Below, piece by piece: positions 27,958 to 37,764 of a stretch of DNA of 64,000 bases (its first letter is position 1; the number at the start of each line of letters is the position of its first letter). Origin of the DNA: a bacterium (GTDB taxonomy: Bacteria > Eisenbacteria > RBG-16-71-46 > CAIMUX01); the NCBI GenBank assembly GCA_030431975.1, contig JAUIHP010000005.1, positions 232,977 to 296,976 of the forward strand, in the 5' to 3' direction. The position numbers and the translations under genes were made by a program. A model generated the notes under the pieces. That model searched no databases. It saw only the letters and a program-made list of their open reading frames with translations, and was not told where the DNA came from.

Positions 27958-28417
27958 GACGGCTTCCCTACAACGGCGGACAGCGGACGACTCCTGTCAG
28001 CACGGCTGCCCCTGCATGTCTGGCGTAACAGCGTCTGCGGGGCGGCGGTCTCCTGCACTTCTCTTTCGAAACGCTGAATCAGTTGCCGAAGCTCTTCCGA
28101 ACCCATCCGGCAAGGCTCCAACACGTGACGGTGACACAACGTCCTTTCGGTAACGCGGTGAGCGCTGGACCGAACACGTTCGAATTCGAACGCTCCTGAC
28201 CCTCACCACACAGTTTCGTTCCTCTGGATCAGGTCCATTGTCCGGCCGATCTCATTCGCGTCCCCTATTTCGAACTGCCTCCTATCAATTCCACGTGCCG
28301 CCCCTCTTCGGCACGGTCCTTTTGACACCGCCATCGTCTGGTTCGCTCTGGTTTCAGCATCAACCTTTCGGGGAATCGCCTTTCCCGGCGTTCTCCGGTA
28401 CCCAGGATGGAGGTCTC
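27958..28417. promoter_or_regulatory. 460-bp intergenic region with overlapping CGAAC/GTTCG palindromes
   Basis: No supportable gene. At 28172-28192 two palindromes overlap: CGAAC-AC-GTTCG (28172-28183) and the perfect 16-mer CGTTCGAATTCGAACG (28177-28192). Just upstream TTCGGT (28146-28151) and ACCGAA (28169-28174) can pair. Half-sites of the CGAAC type occur in LexA boxes of several phyla, but the spacing differs and I do not claim one. The region lies about 225 bp before the secreted-protein pair and could control it. The Shine-Dalgarno sequence GGAGG of that gene ends the region. Confidence 0.4.
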
Positions 28418-31249
28418 ATGACTCGAGTCAACTTGTCACTTCTTGACCGCCCTGAGCATCGCCCCCGTCGATGTCGGATGGTCGGGCCTCGAAGTCGCAC
28501 CAGCAAGGGTGCGGCTCTTGCAGCATGGCTGTCGTTGGCAGCACCAGCCGTTCTTGGCGCGGGAAGTCCCGCAGTCCAGGGGTCGATCGACCCTACCGAC
28601 CTTGTTGATGGAGAGGGTCGATTCCAGCTGGCACTCGCCGTAAGGAATGGTCTGGAAGGCCCCGTTGACCTCAGCGGTTGGGATGTTCGCATTCCGGCGG
28701 ACGGTGCGGGACCGATTCTCAACTCCGGTGGGGCGGACTGCGACTGGGACCTACGATTCGGCAGCTCGGGTCGGTTGGTCGGCACGGTTCACTCCCTCGT
28801 CAACTTCCCCGACGCCTTCTACGGAAACGTGCTCGTTGCCGGCGGAGACTTTGACTCCGGTGCTGTTGGGATCTCCAACATTGCGACTTGGGATGGTGAG
28901 GGCTGGAACCTGCTCGAGCAAAGTCTCGACGGCACCGTCTACGCTCTGGCCGTCTACAACGACGGCCACGGACCTGCACTCTACGCGGGAGGATCGTTTG
29001 CCCTGGCCGGCTCCCCCGTCCAGGTCAATCTCGCGCGCTACAGATGGGACGGCGCAGAGTGGAGCTGGGAGACGGTGTCTCCAAAGTCAACAGACGGCCC
29101 GATCTACGCCATGGCCGTGTACGACGATGGGAGCGGCGGTGATCTCTACATCGGAGGTGACTTCGACTACGTCGGTACCAGCGGAATGAACAACATCACT
29201 CGGTGGGACGGCGTCAGTTTCTCGACGGTACTCAACGGCTTCAACGGACCCGTCCGGGCTCTCACGGAATACGACGGCGACCTGATCGCCGGCGGAGAGT
29301 TCGGCTGGGCGGGTGGCCTGAAAGTCCGCCACGTGGCGAGATGGGACGGGAGTGCCTGGAACCAACTACACGCCGGCACCACCGGGACCGTCCACGCCCT
29401 GACGACGATGAACGACATCTACTCCAATGAAGTGCTTGTCGCTGGCGGGTCTTTCACGGCGGGGTCGCTGTCTCTCGGCAACGGTGTTGCCAACAACGTC
29501 GCGATGTTCGATATCCATGCGATAAGCCCGGTCTGGGAGCCACTCTCCGGAATCCATCTCGATGGAACTGACGGCACCGTTAAAGCACTGAACGCACTCA
29601 ACGGCCCCGGTGAGACGGAGGTTCTCTACATCGGTGGCGACTTTACGGATGCCGGTGGTATGACGGCGAACGGGATCGCCACATGGGACGGAACCAGTTG
29701 GGATACGGTGGGCGCCGGATTGACCGGCGGCTCGGTCAATGCGATCGCTCGGACCAGCGAGGGCCTGTTCGCCGCGGGAGACTTCGACGAGAGCGGCGGT
29801 GTAGAGACGGTCTCCGCGGCCCATTGGAAACCGAACGCAGAGGTCTGGCGGGAACTCGGTGGACTCGCTCCCAACGGCATGGTCACGGCGATGATCGTGG
29901 ACGGATCCGACATTGTTGTCAGCGGGCAGTTCGATCGAGTTGGAACCCTCTCAGTTTCCCGGATCGCTCGTTGGAACGGCTCGAACTGGAGCGCCTTCGG
30001 TACGCTGCCGTCTCCCGCCACCGCATTTGTCCATTTCGACGGAAGTCTGGTGGCGGGCGGTGAGGAATTCTTGATGATCCGTCACCCTTTGCTTGGCTGG
30101 ATCGAGTTCCAAGGCGGTGTTGACCTCACCGGAGGTGGGCCAGGACAAATGGAGCCGAAGGTCCGAGCCCTCGCGGTGCACGACGGAGAACTGATCGTTG
30201 GAGGCACGTTCAACTCGCTCCCCAACTCGCCCGGTACGACCGTAAACGGGATCGCTCGATGGAGCGGCACGTCAAGCACGGGGAGCTGGGACGGAATGGG
30301 TGGGGGTGTCACGACCGGGCCGACCGGGTTGCTCCCGGGGACTGTCCACGCTCTGGAGACTTTCGCCGGTGATCTGCTCGTCGGAGGACTGTTCGAGAAC
30401 GCGCCGGGTGCATCCGACGTCAACAACATCGCCCGCTACGACGGAGACAACGAAAGCTGGAGCGCGATGGACACTGGATTCGATGGAGAAGTCGTGGCGC
30501 TCGAGGTCTGGGGATCCTCGCTCGTCGCCGCGGGAGGCTTCGAGAACTCTGGCGAATTGACCACGCCTACTCCCCTCGAGCATATAGCAGTGTGGACCGG
30601 GGGGGATCCTGTCGAATGGGATCCCTTGGATGGCGGACTCTCCGGGACCGTCAACAAGTTGATCGCAGATGGGACGACTTTGTATGTCGCGGGCGACTTC
30701 GACGAAGGCCATCGCGGAGTCGTTGCTGTTCACGACGGGACGGATTGGTTGGCGGTGGATTCTGGCTGCGCACTCAGCGGAGGAAAGGCCACAGAGTTGG
30801 TCCGATTCGGAACGAGTCTCGTAGCAGGAGGAATATTCCGAAGCGTCGGGGACCACGGTGAGCTTGATAGCCACAACCTTGGGATCTGGGATCTTGGTGC
30901 GACCGTCGCTCCTCCAAACCCCGTAACCGCCTTGACGTCCGCAGCGGGGACCGCCCCGTCTCCTCCGCCTTCACTTCTCCTCGAGTCCATTCGCCCGAAT
31001 CCGACGGGATCATCGACGGAGATTCGACTTCGGTCCGCGCTGGACGGGCCGGTTCGCATGTTCGTCTCGGACGCCGGGGGCCGCACGGTCCGGACCCTAG
31101 TCGACGGATCTGTGGACAGAGGCTCCCACCGCATCTTGTGGGACGGACGGGACGATTCCGGTCGAGTCGTTCCGACAGGTATCTATTTCCTCTTCGTTCA
31201 GTCACCCGGAACCCAGAACCAGAGCCACCGGCTCGTCATTTTGCGCTAG
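28418..31249 (+). CDS. Secreted repeat protein (beta-propeller-like) with FlgD-Ig C-terminus
   Basis: The open frame begins at 28238, but the ATG at 28418 has GGAGG six bases upstream. The signal sequence is late and preceded by a long basic stretch (GAALAAWLSLAAPAVLGA). The 943-residue product is built from about 12 repeats of 50-60 residues with the pattern N-IA-WDG-x-W ... V-AL ... ly-GGdF (for example YAGGSFALAG, YIGGDFDYVG, YIGGDFTDAG). This is typical of WD40/delta-60-like propellers with low conservation. The C-terminal module: IRPNPTGSSTEIRLRS, RTVRTLVDG, LWDGRDDSG, GIYFLFV, end RLVILR. Eleven bases before the metallopeptidase gene; probably one operon. Confidence 0.82.
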   Translation: MTRVNLSLLDRPEHRPRRCRMVGPRSRTSKGAALAAWLSLAAPAVLGAGSPAVQGSIDPTDLVDGEGRFQLALAVRNGLEGPVDLSGWDVRIPADGAGPILNSGGADCDWDLRFGSSGRLVGTVHSLVNFPDAFYGNVLVAGGDFDSGAVGISNIATWDGEGWNLLEQSLDGTVYALAVYNDGHGPALYAGGSFALAGSPVQVNLARYRWDGAEWSWETVSPKSTDGPIYAMAVYDDGSGGDLYIGGDFDYVGTSGMNNITRWDGVSFSTVLNGFNGPVRALTEYDGDLIAGGEFGWAGGLKVRHVARWDGSAWNQLHAGTTGTVHALTTMNDIYSNEVLVAGGSFTAGSLSLGNGVANNVAMFDIHAISPVWEPLSGIHLDGTDGTVKALNALNGPGETEVLYIGGDFTDAGGMTANGIATWDGTSWDTVGAGLTGGSVNAIARTSEGLFAAGDFDESGGVETVSAAHWKPNAEVWRELGGLAPNGMVTAMIVDGSDIVVSGQFDRVGTLSVSRIARWNGSNWSAFGTLPSPATAFVHFDGSLVAGGEEFLMIRHPLLGWIEFQGGVDLTGGGPGQMEPKVRALAVHDGELIVGGTFNSLPNSPGTTVNGIARWSGTSSTGSWDGMGGGVTTGPTGLLPGTVHALETFAGDLLVGGLFENAPGASDVNNIARYDGDNESWSAMDTGFDGEVVALEVWGSSLVAAGGFENSGELTTPTPLEHIAVWTGGDPVEWDPLDGGLSGTVNKLIADGTTLYVAGDFDEGHRGVVAVHDGTDWLAVDSGCALSGGKATELVRFGTSLVAGGIFRSVGDHGELDSHNLGIWDLGATVAPPNPVTALTSAAGTAPSPPPSLLLESIRPNPTGSSTEIRLRSALDGPVRMFVSDAGGRTVRTLVDGSVDRGSHRILWDGRDDSGRVVPTGIYFLFVQSPGTQNQSHRLVILR

Positions 31250-31260
31250 GAGGTGCTTCG

Positions 31261-34200
31261 ATGTCGAAGGACTCACACTGCAGCCGCTTCAAGAGGCGTT
31301 CCTTTGTTGTGCCGACACTCACGAGTCGAGTGGGACGGTTCGCAGCCCTTTCAACCGTACTGTTCATCGGACTTTGGCTTGCGGGCGGACCCGCAGAAGC
31401 CACCATCATCCCTACCGGGGACGTTGATGGCACCATAGACCTTCCAGAGTACGATCTTTTCAGCTTCACAGACCCGGAGGTCGAGTCCGATCGGGCTGCT
31501 GCCAAAGCGAGCCTCGAAGGGCGATTGGGCGGCATCTGGGAGGTACCCTACTGGAACCCGCAGACTCGAACTCCACGCCTTGCCCTTGCGGGAGGCGTAA
31601 GGGTTGAAACCTTCGGAGACTCGGATGAGGCCTGGACCGAAACCGCACTCGAGGTCATTGGCGATCTCAGCGACGTGATCGGGGTGGACCCATCGGGCAT
31701 TCGCCTTTCCGCCGTTCGTCGCGGCCTGGGGAAGGTGGTCGTTCACTTCGATCAGGTGCATCAGGAAACCTTGGTCGAGGGCTCGCGTGTCCGCATCGTC
31801 TTTCACGAGACGGGAGCCTTGGTTGGTATCGGCTCGGATGCACTCGCCGACCTCACACTGCCGGTATCTCCTTCTCTCTCCGCCGAAGCGGCTCGGATTC
31901 GGGCGACCGCGAACCTGGGTGGGACACTCCCCAATACCGAAGATCTGGCGCGGCCGGAGTTGCGCATCATCCGCGTTCCGCTGGCCGTTGACCAAATCGA
32001 GCCACGTCTTGCATGGAAACTCAGGTTCACAACCGATGACCCCGGCGGCCGGTGGACAACCTTCGTCGATGCCCATAGTGGCGAAGTCCTATCGCGACAA
32101 AGCGAAATTCACAGGGCCGTGGAATACAGCGGGAAGGTAACGGGCGACTACGAGGCCACCTCGTGGTGTGACACGGGTCGATGGCGGCTGAACGTTCCAT
32201 TCCCGAACGCCCGCGTCCGACTCCAGGACGAAGGTATCGATCTGTACACAACCTACACGGACGAGAACGGCGACTGGGAAGTGACGGATCAGGATTGTCC
32301 ATCCTGCACTGGTGACCTGGACTTGGTCGTCGACTTTCAAGGCAGCCTGGCTCGTGTCGAGGACGACGCCGGCGACGACGCCCAAATCGTGCAATCGATC
32401 GAGCAGGGAGTTCCGGAAGACGTCTACTTCAGCCGCCTCCACACGACCGCGACAGACGCCGAGCGGGACGTCTTCATGGGCGTCAATCTGATCCACCAGG
32501 CATTCGCAGACATCGACCCGGACTTCACCATGTTTCGTACGGGAGTCGACGTCATCCTGAACTACGACGGAACCTGTAGTTCCTACACCGACTGCAACGC
32601 GTGCTGGAGCGATGCGATACACTTTCTACCGCCCGGCGGAACGTTAGGCGGAGAAACCTGTTCTGACTTCGCCCGGGTCATGAGTGTGACGATCCATGAG
32701 TACGGGCACGGGGTCCAACACGAGCTGGGGGATGTAGGTTTCCAATTATCTGAAGGCAACGCAGATGTGCTCGCGCAACTGGTCCTTCAGGACTCCCGGA
32801 TTCTTCTGGGCATGTTTGTGGGACCTGGCTGCTCGTTCTGGGCGCGTGACGCTGAGATCTCGCCGGATAGCGACGAGTGGAGGTATCCCGACGACGTTTT
32901 CGACGGGAACGGTGATCCTGAGCCGAAGCACTACGCCGGACAGACAATTTCCGCCTTCCACTGGGACACCTACAAGAACCTGGGGGCACTATATGGCGAC
33001 ATGGACGTCGGGGCCACGGAAGCGCTTCGCATCTTTCACTTCGGACGAGTGCTCATGCAACCTCATGATGGTCCGGATCAGGTATTCGCGAGCTTCATTG
33101 CCGATGATGACGACGGCAACGTCCTCAACGGGACTCCCCACTTCTCCCAGCTCGAGTCCGCGGCCCTGCTGCACACCTATCCAGTCCCAACGTTGACCGA
33201 AGGGATCATCATCGGCCACTCACCGGTCGCCGTCGCCGTAGCTGGCGAGGAGACCGTTGTCACGGCTTCCATCGTCTCCCTGGATGACCAGATCGATAAC
33301 GAGAGCGCCGTGCTTTGGTTGCGCGAGGAGGGCGGAGACTTCGCGCCGTTCTCCATGCATTTTGAGGGAGGAGAATACTCTGCAGCCCTGCCGGCGCTCA
33401 CCAGTCCGGACAGATACGAGTACTACATAGCGGCCCGAGATCTGTCCGGCCATCAGAAGCTCGAACCCAGCACCGCGCCGGATGCTGTTCATCGATTCGA
33501 AGTGGCAGCTATCTTCTCCCCGATGGAGAACGACGCGGGTTGGACAGCTGACGGAGAAGGCGTCGACACGGCCACGTCCGGCACGTGGGTTCGAGTCGAC
33601 CCGACGGGCACGGTGGCCCAGCCCGAGGACGATCACACACCCGGACCAGGCACCATTTGTTGGGTGACAGGAAACGCAACCGAGGGTGCGCCGGTCGGCG
33701 AGGCTGACGTCGACGGCGGCTCGACAAGTCTGTACAGTCCAACCTACGATCTCTCCGGGGCGACCATCGCGAAGGCGAACTACTACCGATGGTTCGTCAA
33801 CACAGTGACTGAAGCTGGCGACGATCTGTGGCTCGTTCAGGTTCGCAACGACGGTTCACCTTGGGTGACCGTGGAGTCGACGCGAGAATCGGAGGGTTCG
33901 TGGCAGTCTGCTGAGGTCGACTTGCTCGATCTCTTCCACAGCGAGGTCGGGACCGTTCAGTTTCGATTCGTGGCATCGGACGATGCGGCCGACTCGATCG
34001 TGGAAGCCGCGGTCGACGACTTCTACATCATCGCCGACATGGGAACGGCGGCACATGTCACGGAGTCTGCCACCCTTCACTCCACGTTTCTCCAAACGGT
34101 TCGACCGAATCCTTCCAACGGTCCATCGACGATCCACTTCGGAATCTCGGGAACAGCTCCCGTCTCGATCCGGATCTACGATGTGCGCGGGCGCTTCGTC

Positions 34201-34362
34201 CGCAGCCTGGCGGAAGGCGAGTTTGACCAAGGTAGCCACTCCCTGACCTGGGATGGTCGCGACCAACAGAACCGCCCCACCGCGAATGGGATCTATTATG
34301 TGAGGATGCAAACGGATGGATTCCGTGCGTCGCAGCGCGTCGTCCACCTGAGCGAGAGGTAG
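31261..34362 (+). CDS. Secreted gluzincin-type metallopeptidase with FTP-like propeptide and FlgD-Ig C-terminus
   Basis: The ATG at 31261 follows AGGAGG with normal spacing. A signal peptide (ALSTVLFIGLWLAGGPAEA) is followed by an FTP/PepSY-like propeptide (VVVHFDQVHQETLVEG, GALVGIGSDAL). The zinc motif is HEYGH at residues 479-483 with the third ligand probably Glu498 in SEGNADV, 14 residues after the motif. This is shorter than the 18-19 of M4 thermolysins, so it is nearer to bacterial M36-like proteins. Later parts hold Ig-like and jelly-roll domains, and the end is a FlgD-Ig module (VRPNPSNG, IYDVRGRFVRSL, WDGRDQQNR, GIYYVRM). An exported protease is likely. Confidence 0.88.
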   Translation: MSKDSHCSRFKRRSFVVPTLTSRVGRFAALSTVLFIGLWLAGGPAEATIIPTGDVDGTIDLPEYDLFSFTDPEVESDRAAAKASLEGRLGGIWEVPYWNPQTRTPRLALAGGVRVETFGDSDEAWTETALEVIGDLSDVIGVDPSGIRLSAVRRGLGKVVVHFDQVHQETLVEGSRVRIVFHETGALVGIGSDALADLTLPVSPSLSAEAARIRATANLGGTLPNTEDLARPELRIIRVPLAVDQIEPRLAWKLRFTTDDPGGRWTTFVDAHSGEVLSRQSEIHRAVEYSGKVTGDYEATSWCDTGRWRLNVPFPNARVRLQDEGIDLYTTYTDENGDWEVTDQDCPSCTGDLDLVVDFQGSLARVEDDAGDDAQIVQSIEQGVPEDVYFSRLHTTATDAERDVFMGVNLIHQAFADIDPDFTMFRTGVDVILNYDGTCSSYTDCNACWSDAIHFLPPGGTLGGETCSDFARVMSVTIHEYGHGVQHELGDVGFQLSEGNADVLAQLVLQDSRILLGMFVGPGCSFWARDAEISPDSDEWRYPDDVFDGNGDPEPKHYAGQTISAFHWDTYKNLGALYGDMDVGATEALRIFHFGRVLMQPHDGPDQVFASFIADDDDGNVLNGTPHFSQLESAALLHTYPVPTLTEGIIIGHSPVAVAVAGEETVVTASIVSLDDQIDNESAVLWLREEGGDFAPFSMHFEGGEYSAALPALTSPDRYEYYIAARDLSGHQKLEPSTAPDAVHRFEVAAIFSPMENDAGWTADGEGVDTATSGTWVRVDPTGTVAQPEDDHTPGPGTICWVTGNATEGAPVGEADVDGGSTSLYSPTYDLSGATIAKANYYRWFVNTVTEAGDDLWLVQVRNDGSPWVTVESTRESEGSWQSAEVDLLDLFHSEVGTVQFRFVASDDAADSIVEAAVDDFYIIADMGTAAHVTESATLHSTFLQTVRPNPSNGPSTIHFGISGTAPVSIRIYDVRGRFVRSLAEGEFDQGSHSLTWDGRDQQNRPTANGIYYVRMQTDGFRASQRVVHLSER

Positions 34363-34408
34363 TTCCGGTTTGTGAGCTGCAGCTAAGATCACCTGTTCGC
34401 GAGCAAGC

Positions 34409-34444
34409 ATCGGCGGCGACCACCTCTGAGGGGTCGCCGCCGAT
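34409..34444. terminator. Perfect 13-bp stem-loop between convergent genes
   Basis: ATCGGCGGCGACC (34409-34421) pairs exactly with GGTCGCCGCCGAT (34432-34444) around a 10-base loop, 47 bases after the metallopeptidase stop and 40 bases from the rlmI stop. Symmetric and very stable, but without a T-tract on either side. A bidirectional terminator is the simplest reading. Confidence 0.7.
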
Positions 34445-34483
34445 CTCGAAACCCGGGAGAGCCTGGAACAAAGCGACCTTCGA

Positions 34484-35677
34484 CTAACTCAACTGAAAGA
34501 GCTGAAACTTCAGATAGCGCAACTCGCTCATCGCGAGCGGCGTTGGATGGTCCAAAGGTAGACCGTTGTCCGAAAGCAGACGCCCCTTCCGTCGAGACCG
34601 GCCCAACCCTTCTGAATTTGCTCCATAGAACGCATCGCGATCGACGTGGCTCGAGCATGAAGCCAGGGCAAGCAGGCCATCCTGCGTCGTAACCTTGGCC
34701 GCTGCTTTCGCCAACTTCTCGTAGGCCGCAAGGGCCGCCGGGCGGGATTTCTCATTGGGGGCAAACGACGGCGGGTCGCAAACGACGATGTCCCACTTCT
34801 GGTTGTTTCTCGCGGCCTGCTCCAGGTATTCGAAGGCATCACAAACCACGCCCTCGTGAGCGGACGGATCCAGTCCATTCGCCTCCCACAGCGTTCCCGC
34901 CGCTTCGATCGCTTGCGGCGCGATATCTACCGACGTGACATGCCGCGCACCGCTCATCCCAGCGGCGATGGAGAAACCGCCGTTGAACGAGAACAGGTTC
35001 AGGACCGTTCGTCCCGCCGAGACGCGTCGAATGAGATTTCGATTGTCGCGTTGATCGAGGAAAAATCCGGTCTTCTGCCCTCGCATCACGTCGGCCGAGA
35101 AAAGCAGCCCATTCTCCAAGAACGAAACGGTATCCGGAGCGTCTCCGATGAGAACGCGCCCTGACGCCCCACGATCCTGGGGTCGGTGGATGACCCGGTC
35201 GACGTTCACATTCTTCCGAAGCCACTCCGCGAGACCGGGCAGTTGATAGAACGACCGGGGCGCTCCACCGTCCAGCTTGATCACAGCCGTCGAGTCGTAA
35301 ACGTCGACGATGAGTCCGGGGAGGTCGTCTCCTTCCCCGGCCACCAGTCGGTAGCCCGTCGTCGTTTCGTCAAAGACCGCGCGGCGAAGAGCCAGTGCAC
35401 GGTCCAGGCATCCAGCCAACCACGGGTCGCCAAGATCGAAACTCGGTTGGGTCCGGCAGATTCGGATCGGAATGGCGTGGCCGGGATCGCCGATCCCCGA
35501 GGCGAGGAGGCGGTCTCCCTTTCGATCATAGACGTGGACCACCGATCCGGGCTCGCAGTCGAACGGCCGGACCGCATGAGAGTAGAGCCACGCGTGGCCG
35601 CGTTTGATATCTCGAACCAGGTCCTTGGTCAGGCGGGTACGGACCGGTTTCGAATCCCGGGTCATCGGAACGGGCAA
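34484..35677 (-). CDS. rlmI: RlmI-like class I rRNA methyltransferase (PUA plus SAM domain)
   Basis: 397 residues. N-terminal PUA domain (RDIKRGHAWLYSHAV, VVHVYDRKGDRLLASG), a central THUMP-like region, then a Rossmann methyltransferase: RGQKTGFFLDQRDNR, TVLNLFSFNGGFSIAAGMSGA, VDIAPQAIEAA and the catalytic-loop motif VVCDPPSFA. RlmI makes m5C1962 in 23S rRNA; I infer the same or a related target. The start is best as TTG at 35677 (GGAGA six bases upstream); the ATG at 35665 is the alternative. Its C-terminal motif SCSSHV carries the expected Cys region. Confidence 0.88.
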   Translation of the reverse strand: MPVPMTRDSKPVRTRLTKDLVRDIKRGHAWLYSHAVRPFDCEPGSVVHVYDRKGDRLLASGIGDPGHAIPIRICRTQPSFDLGDPWLAGCLDRALALRRAVFDETTTGYRLVAGEGDDLPGLIVDVYDSTAVIKLDGGAPRSFYQLPGLAEWLRKNVNVDRVIHRPQDRGASGRVLIGDAPDTVSFLENGLLFSADVMRGQKTGFFLDQRDNRNLIRRVSAGRTVLNLFSFNGGFSIAAGMSGARHVTSVDIAPQAIEAAGTLWEANGLDPSAHEGVVCDAFEYLEQAARNNQKWDIVVCDPPSFAPNEKSRPAALAAYEKLAKAAAKVTTQDGLLALASCSSHVDRDAFYGANSEGLGRSRRKGRLLSDNGLPLDHPTPLAMSELRYLKFQLFQLS

Positions 35678-35742
35678 GACTCGTCTCCGCGCTCGTCAGT
35701 AGCGGTTGGAAACTCGGGCGCATCCATCAACTCGCCCCAGAT

Positions 35743-35847
35743 CGTCAAGAGGCCACGATGGTTGTGAGATCACGATCATCTATTAAAGATCATGATCGTT
35801 AAGAGACCACGATCGTCAAGAAGTCACGACCGTCAAGAAACCACGAT
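35743..35847. repeat. About six 17-bp direct repeats
   Basis: Units resembling CGTCAAGAGACCACGAT start at 35743, 35760, 35777 (20 bp, most diverged), 35797, 35814 and 35831. Inside them ACGATCAT (35773-35780) and ATGATCGT form an inverted repeat. The array is more AT-rich than its surroundings and lies about 240 bp before sdaA and 65 bp before the rlmI start. It could be an array of regulator sites or a simple expansion. The 407-bp region 35678-36084 contains no supportable gene. Confidence 0.7.
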
Positions 35848-35957
35848 CCGCCGACGCTCGCAAGGCGGAAGGCACCTACGCAGACCCGGCAATGTCATCC
35901 ATGACCCGATACCGCGGGTGGCATCGTTCGCTGGTTCGGATAGAGTCGAAGGCAGGC

Positions 35958-35983
35958 CGTCCATCGAGGACGTCCATCGAGGA
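35958..35983. repeat. 13-bp tandem duplication
   Basis: CGTCCATCGAGGA occurs twice head to tail and a partial third copy begins at 35984. Lies in the sdaA upstream region. Confidence 0.7.
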
Positions 35984-36040
35984 CGTCCTCACCCGGCCGT
36001 TTTCGGAAGGCCGGCATTGCAGTAGACCTTCGGAGATAGA

Positions 36041-36070
36041 CCGGGCTGGACCGGGCTGGACCGGGCTGGG
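36041..36070. repeat. Three 10-bp tandem repeats abutting the sdaA ribosome-binding site
   Basis: CCGGGCTGGA occurs at 36041 and 36051 and as CCGGGCTGGG at 36061. The last copy runs into the Shine-Dalgarno sequence GGGAGG, 11 bases from the ATG. Changes in copy number would alter the distance between any promoter or leader and the start codon. Confidence 0.75.
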
Positions 36071-36084
36071 AGGTTCCAATCGTC

Positions 36085-37728
36085 ATGGCGGAAGCCGAAG
36101 TCATCAGCGTTTTCGACATGCTCAAAGTCGGGGTCGGACCGTCCTCGTCCCACACGCTCGGTCCCTGGCGCGCCATCCAACGGTGGCTGCAGGAGCTGGA
36201 GCAGAAGGACCGTCTGACTCGCGTCGAGGGCGTCCAGGTCCGGCTCTACGGATCGCTCGCGCTGACCGGTCGCGGACACTGCACGGACAAGGCGATCTGC
36301 CTCGCCCTTCTCGGCTACGATCCGGAGACGGTACCCGTCGAGGAGATTCACGACATCGTCGACCGTCTTTGCCTGGAACGAACGCTTCACCTTCCACAGG
36401 CTGTGCCCTTCGACCCCGTGGCCGACATCATCTACGTCAAGCACGAGCAACTTCCTCTTCACGCCAACGGGATGAAGTGTCTGGCTTCTGTGAGCGGTGA
36501 GGTCATCGAGGCGGTCTACTATTCGGTGGGCGGTGGGTTCGTCGTTCGTGGAGGAGAGAGTGACATCGCACACCGCGCCCAGTCGCCTCCCTATCCTTGT
36601 CAGTCCGCAGCCGACCTGGAGAGTCACGCCAACTCCATCGGAGTTTCCATCGCCGAACTCGTTCGCATCAACGAACGGACCTGGCGTTCGGACGAGGACA
36701 TCGATCGATCCCTGTTCCGCCTTTGGACCGTCATGCGGAACTCGATCTTTCGAGGCTGTCACAGTAGCGGCGTCCTCCCGGGAGGTTTGGACGTCAGCCG
36801 ACGTGCTCCCGCACTGGTCGCGAAACTGGTCGCTGCCGTGGACGACCCGGACGAAACGCTCATCGTGGAGGGAGAGCCGGGGCCGGACTCTCCTCCTCCC
36901 CCTTTGGATGTGGACATTCCATACGCAGTCCCGAGCGGGGTTTCCGACCATGGCCCGGAGGACGCTTCGTGGCCGCATTCGTCACGGAACGCGGAGCGGG
37001 AGCCGGAGCGGAGGCAAGAGCGAGAGCTGGAGGGGGAGTCGGCCGTCGGCGGCGACTCGTTGGAGGAGCAGGCCTCGGCCTGGCTGCTCGCTGTTCGCGA
37101 CCGTCGGTCCAGCTTCCGTGACGTTCTTCGTTGGGTCAGTGCTTTCGCCCTGGCCGTGAATGAAGAGAACGCGAATCTTGGACGCATCGTAACCGCGCCA
37201 ACCAACGGAGCGGCTGGAGTTCTTCCCGCTGTACTCGCCTATCACGTTTGCTTCCATGACACGCCGGTCACCGAGAAGGAGATCGGGGACTTTCTGCTGG
37301 TCGCCGGCGAGATCGGAACTCTCTTCAAGAAGAACGCGACGATCTCCGCCGCGATGGGAGGCTGCCAGGCCGAGGTCGGCGTCTCCTCTTCGATGGCAGC
37401 CGCCGCGTTGGCCGCCGTTAACGGAGGCTCGGTCGGACAGTGCCTGATGGCGGCCGAGATCGCGATGGAACACCATCTGGGACTGACCTGCGATCCGATT
37501 GCCGGGCTCGTGCAGATTCCGTGCATCGAACGGAACACCATGGGGGCGGTCAAAGCCATCCACGCCGCGAACCTTGCGCTGGATGGGGATCCGTCGGCTG
37601 CACGGGTCAGCCTCGATCAGGTCATTCGCACAATGTGGCAGACGGCGCAGGACATGAACCGGAAGTACAAGGAGACCTCGGAGGGCGGACTGGCCTCGAA
37701 CATCCCGGTCAATGTGCCGGAATGCTAG
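36085..37728 (+). CDS. sdaA: L-serine ammonia-lyase, iron-sulfur type, with a large internal insert
   Basis: Deaminates L-serine to pyruvate with a 4Fe-4S cluster. One-chain form: beta domain first ([32 protein letters not shown]), then the alpha domain ([22 protein letters not shown]). The three cluster Cys are visible as Cys427 (GGCQAE), Cys469 (LTCDP) and Cys480 (QIPC); their spacing of 42 and 11 equals that of E. coli SdaA. Length is 547 against about 455 because about 80 residues of Pro/Arg/Glu-rich low-complexity sequence (around residues 253-340) sit between the two domains. Tandem repeats lie directly upstream. Convergent with the SGNH hydrolase. Confidence 0.95.
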   Translation: MAEAEVISVFDMLKVGVGPSSSHTLGPWRAIQRWLQELEQKDRLTRVEGVQVRLYGSLALTGRGHCTDKAICLALLGYDPETVPVEEIHDIVDRLCLERTLHLPQAVPFDPVADIIYVKHEQLPLHANGMKCLASVSGEVIEAVYYSVGGGFVVRGGESDIAHRAQSPPYPCQSAADLESHANSIGVSIAELVRINERTWRSDEDIDRSLFRLWTVMRNSIFRGCHSSGVLPGGLDVSRRAPALVAKLVAAVDDPDETLIVEGEPGPDSPPPPLDVDIPYAVPSGVSDHGPEDASWPHSSRNAEREPERRQERELEGESAVGGDSLEEQASAWLLAVRDRRSSFRDVLRWVSAFALAVNEENANLGRIVTAPTNGAAGVLPAVLAYHVCFHDTPVTEKEIGDFLLVAGEIGTLFKKNATISAAMGGCQAEVGVSSSMAAAALAAVNGGSVGQCLMAAEIAMEHHLGLTCDPIAGLVQIPCIERNTMGAVKAIHAANLALDGDPSAARVSLDQVIRTMWQTAQDMNRKYKETSEGGLASNIPVNVPEC

Positions 37729-37764
37729 TAAACTTCTGAGACAGGACACTAGCCTCGGTTCGGC

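Noticed and set aside
28172..28192. LexA box
   Set aside because: Half-sites match the CGAAC/GTTCG type but the 2- and 4-base centres and their order differ from known LexA boxes, and no SOS gene follows.
35743..35847. 17-bp repeats as a possible CRISPR array
   Set aside because: Repeats are contiguous with no spacers and too short; no cas genes.
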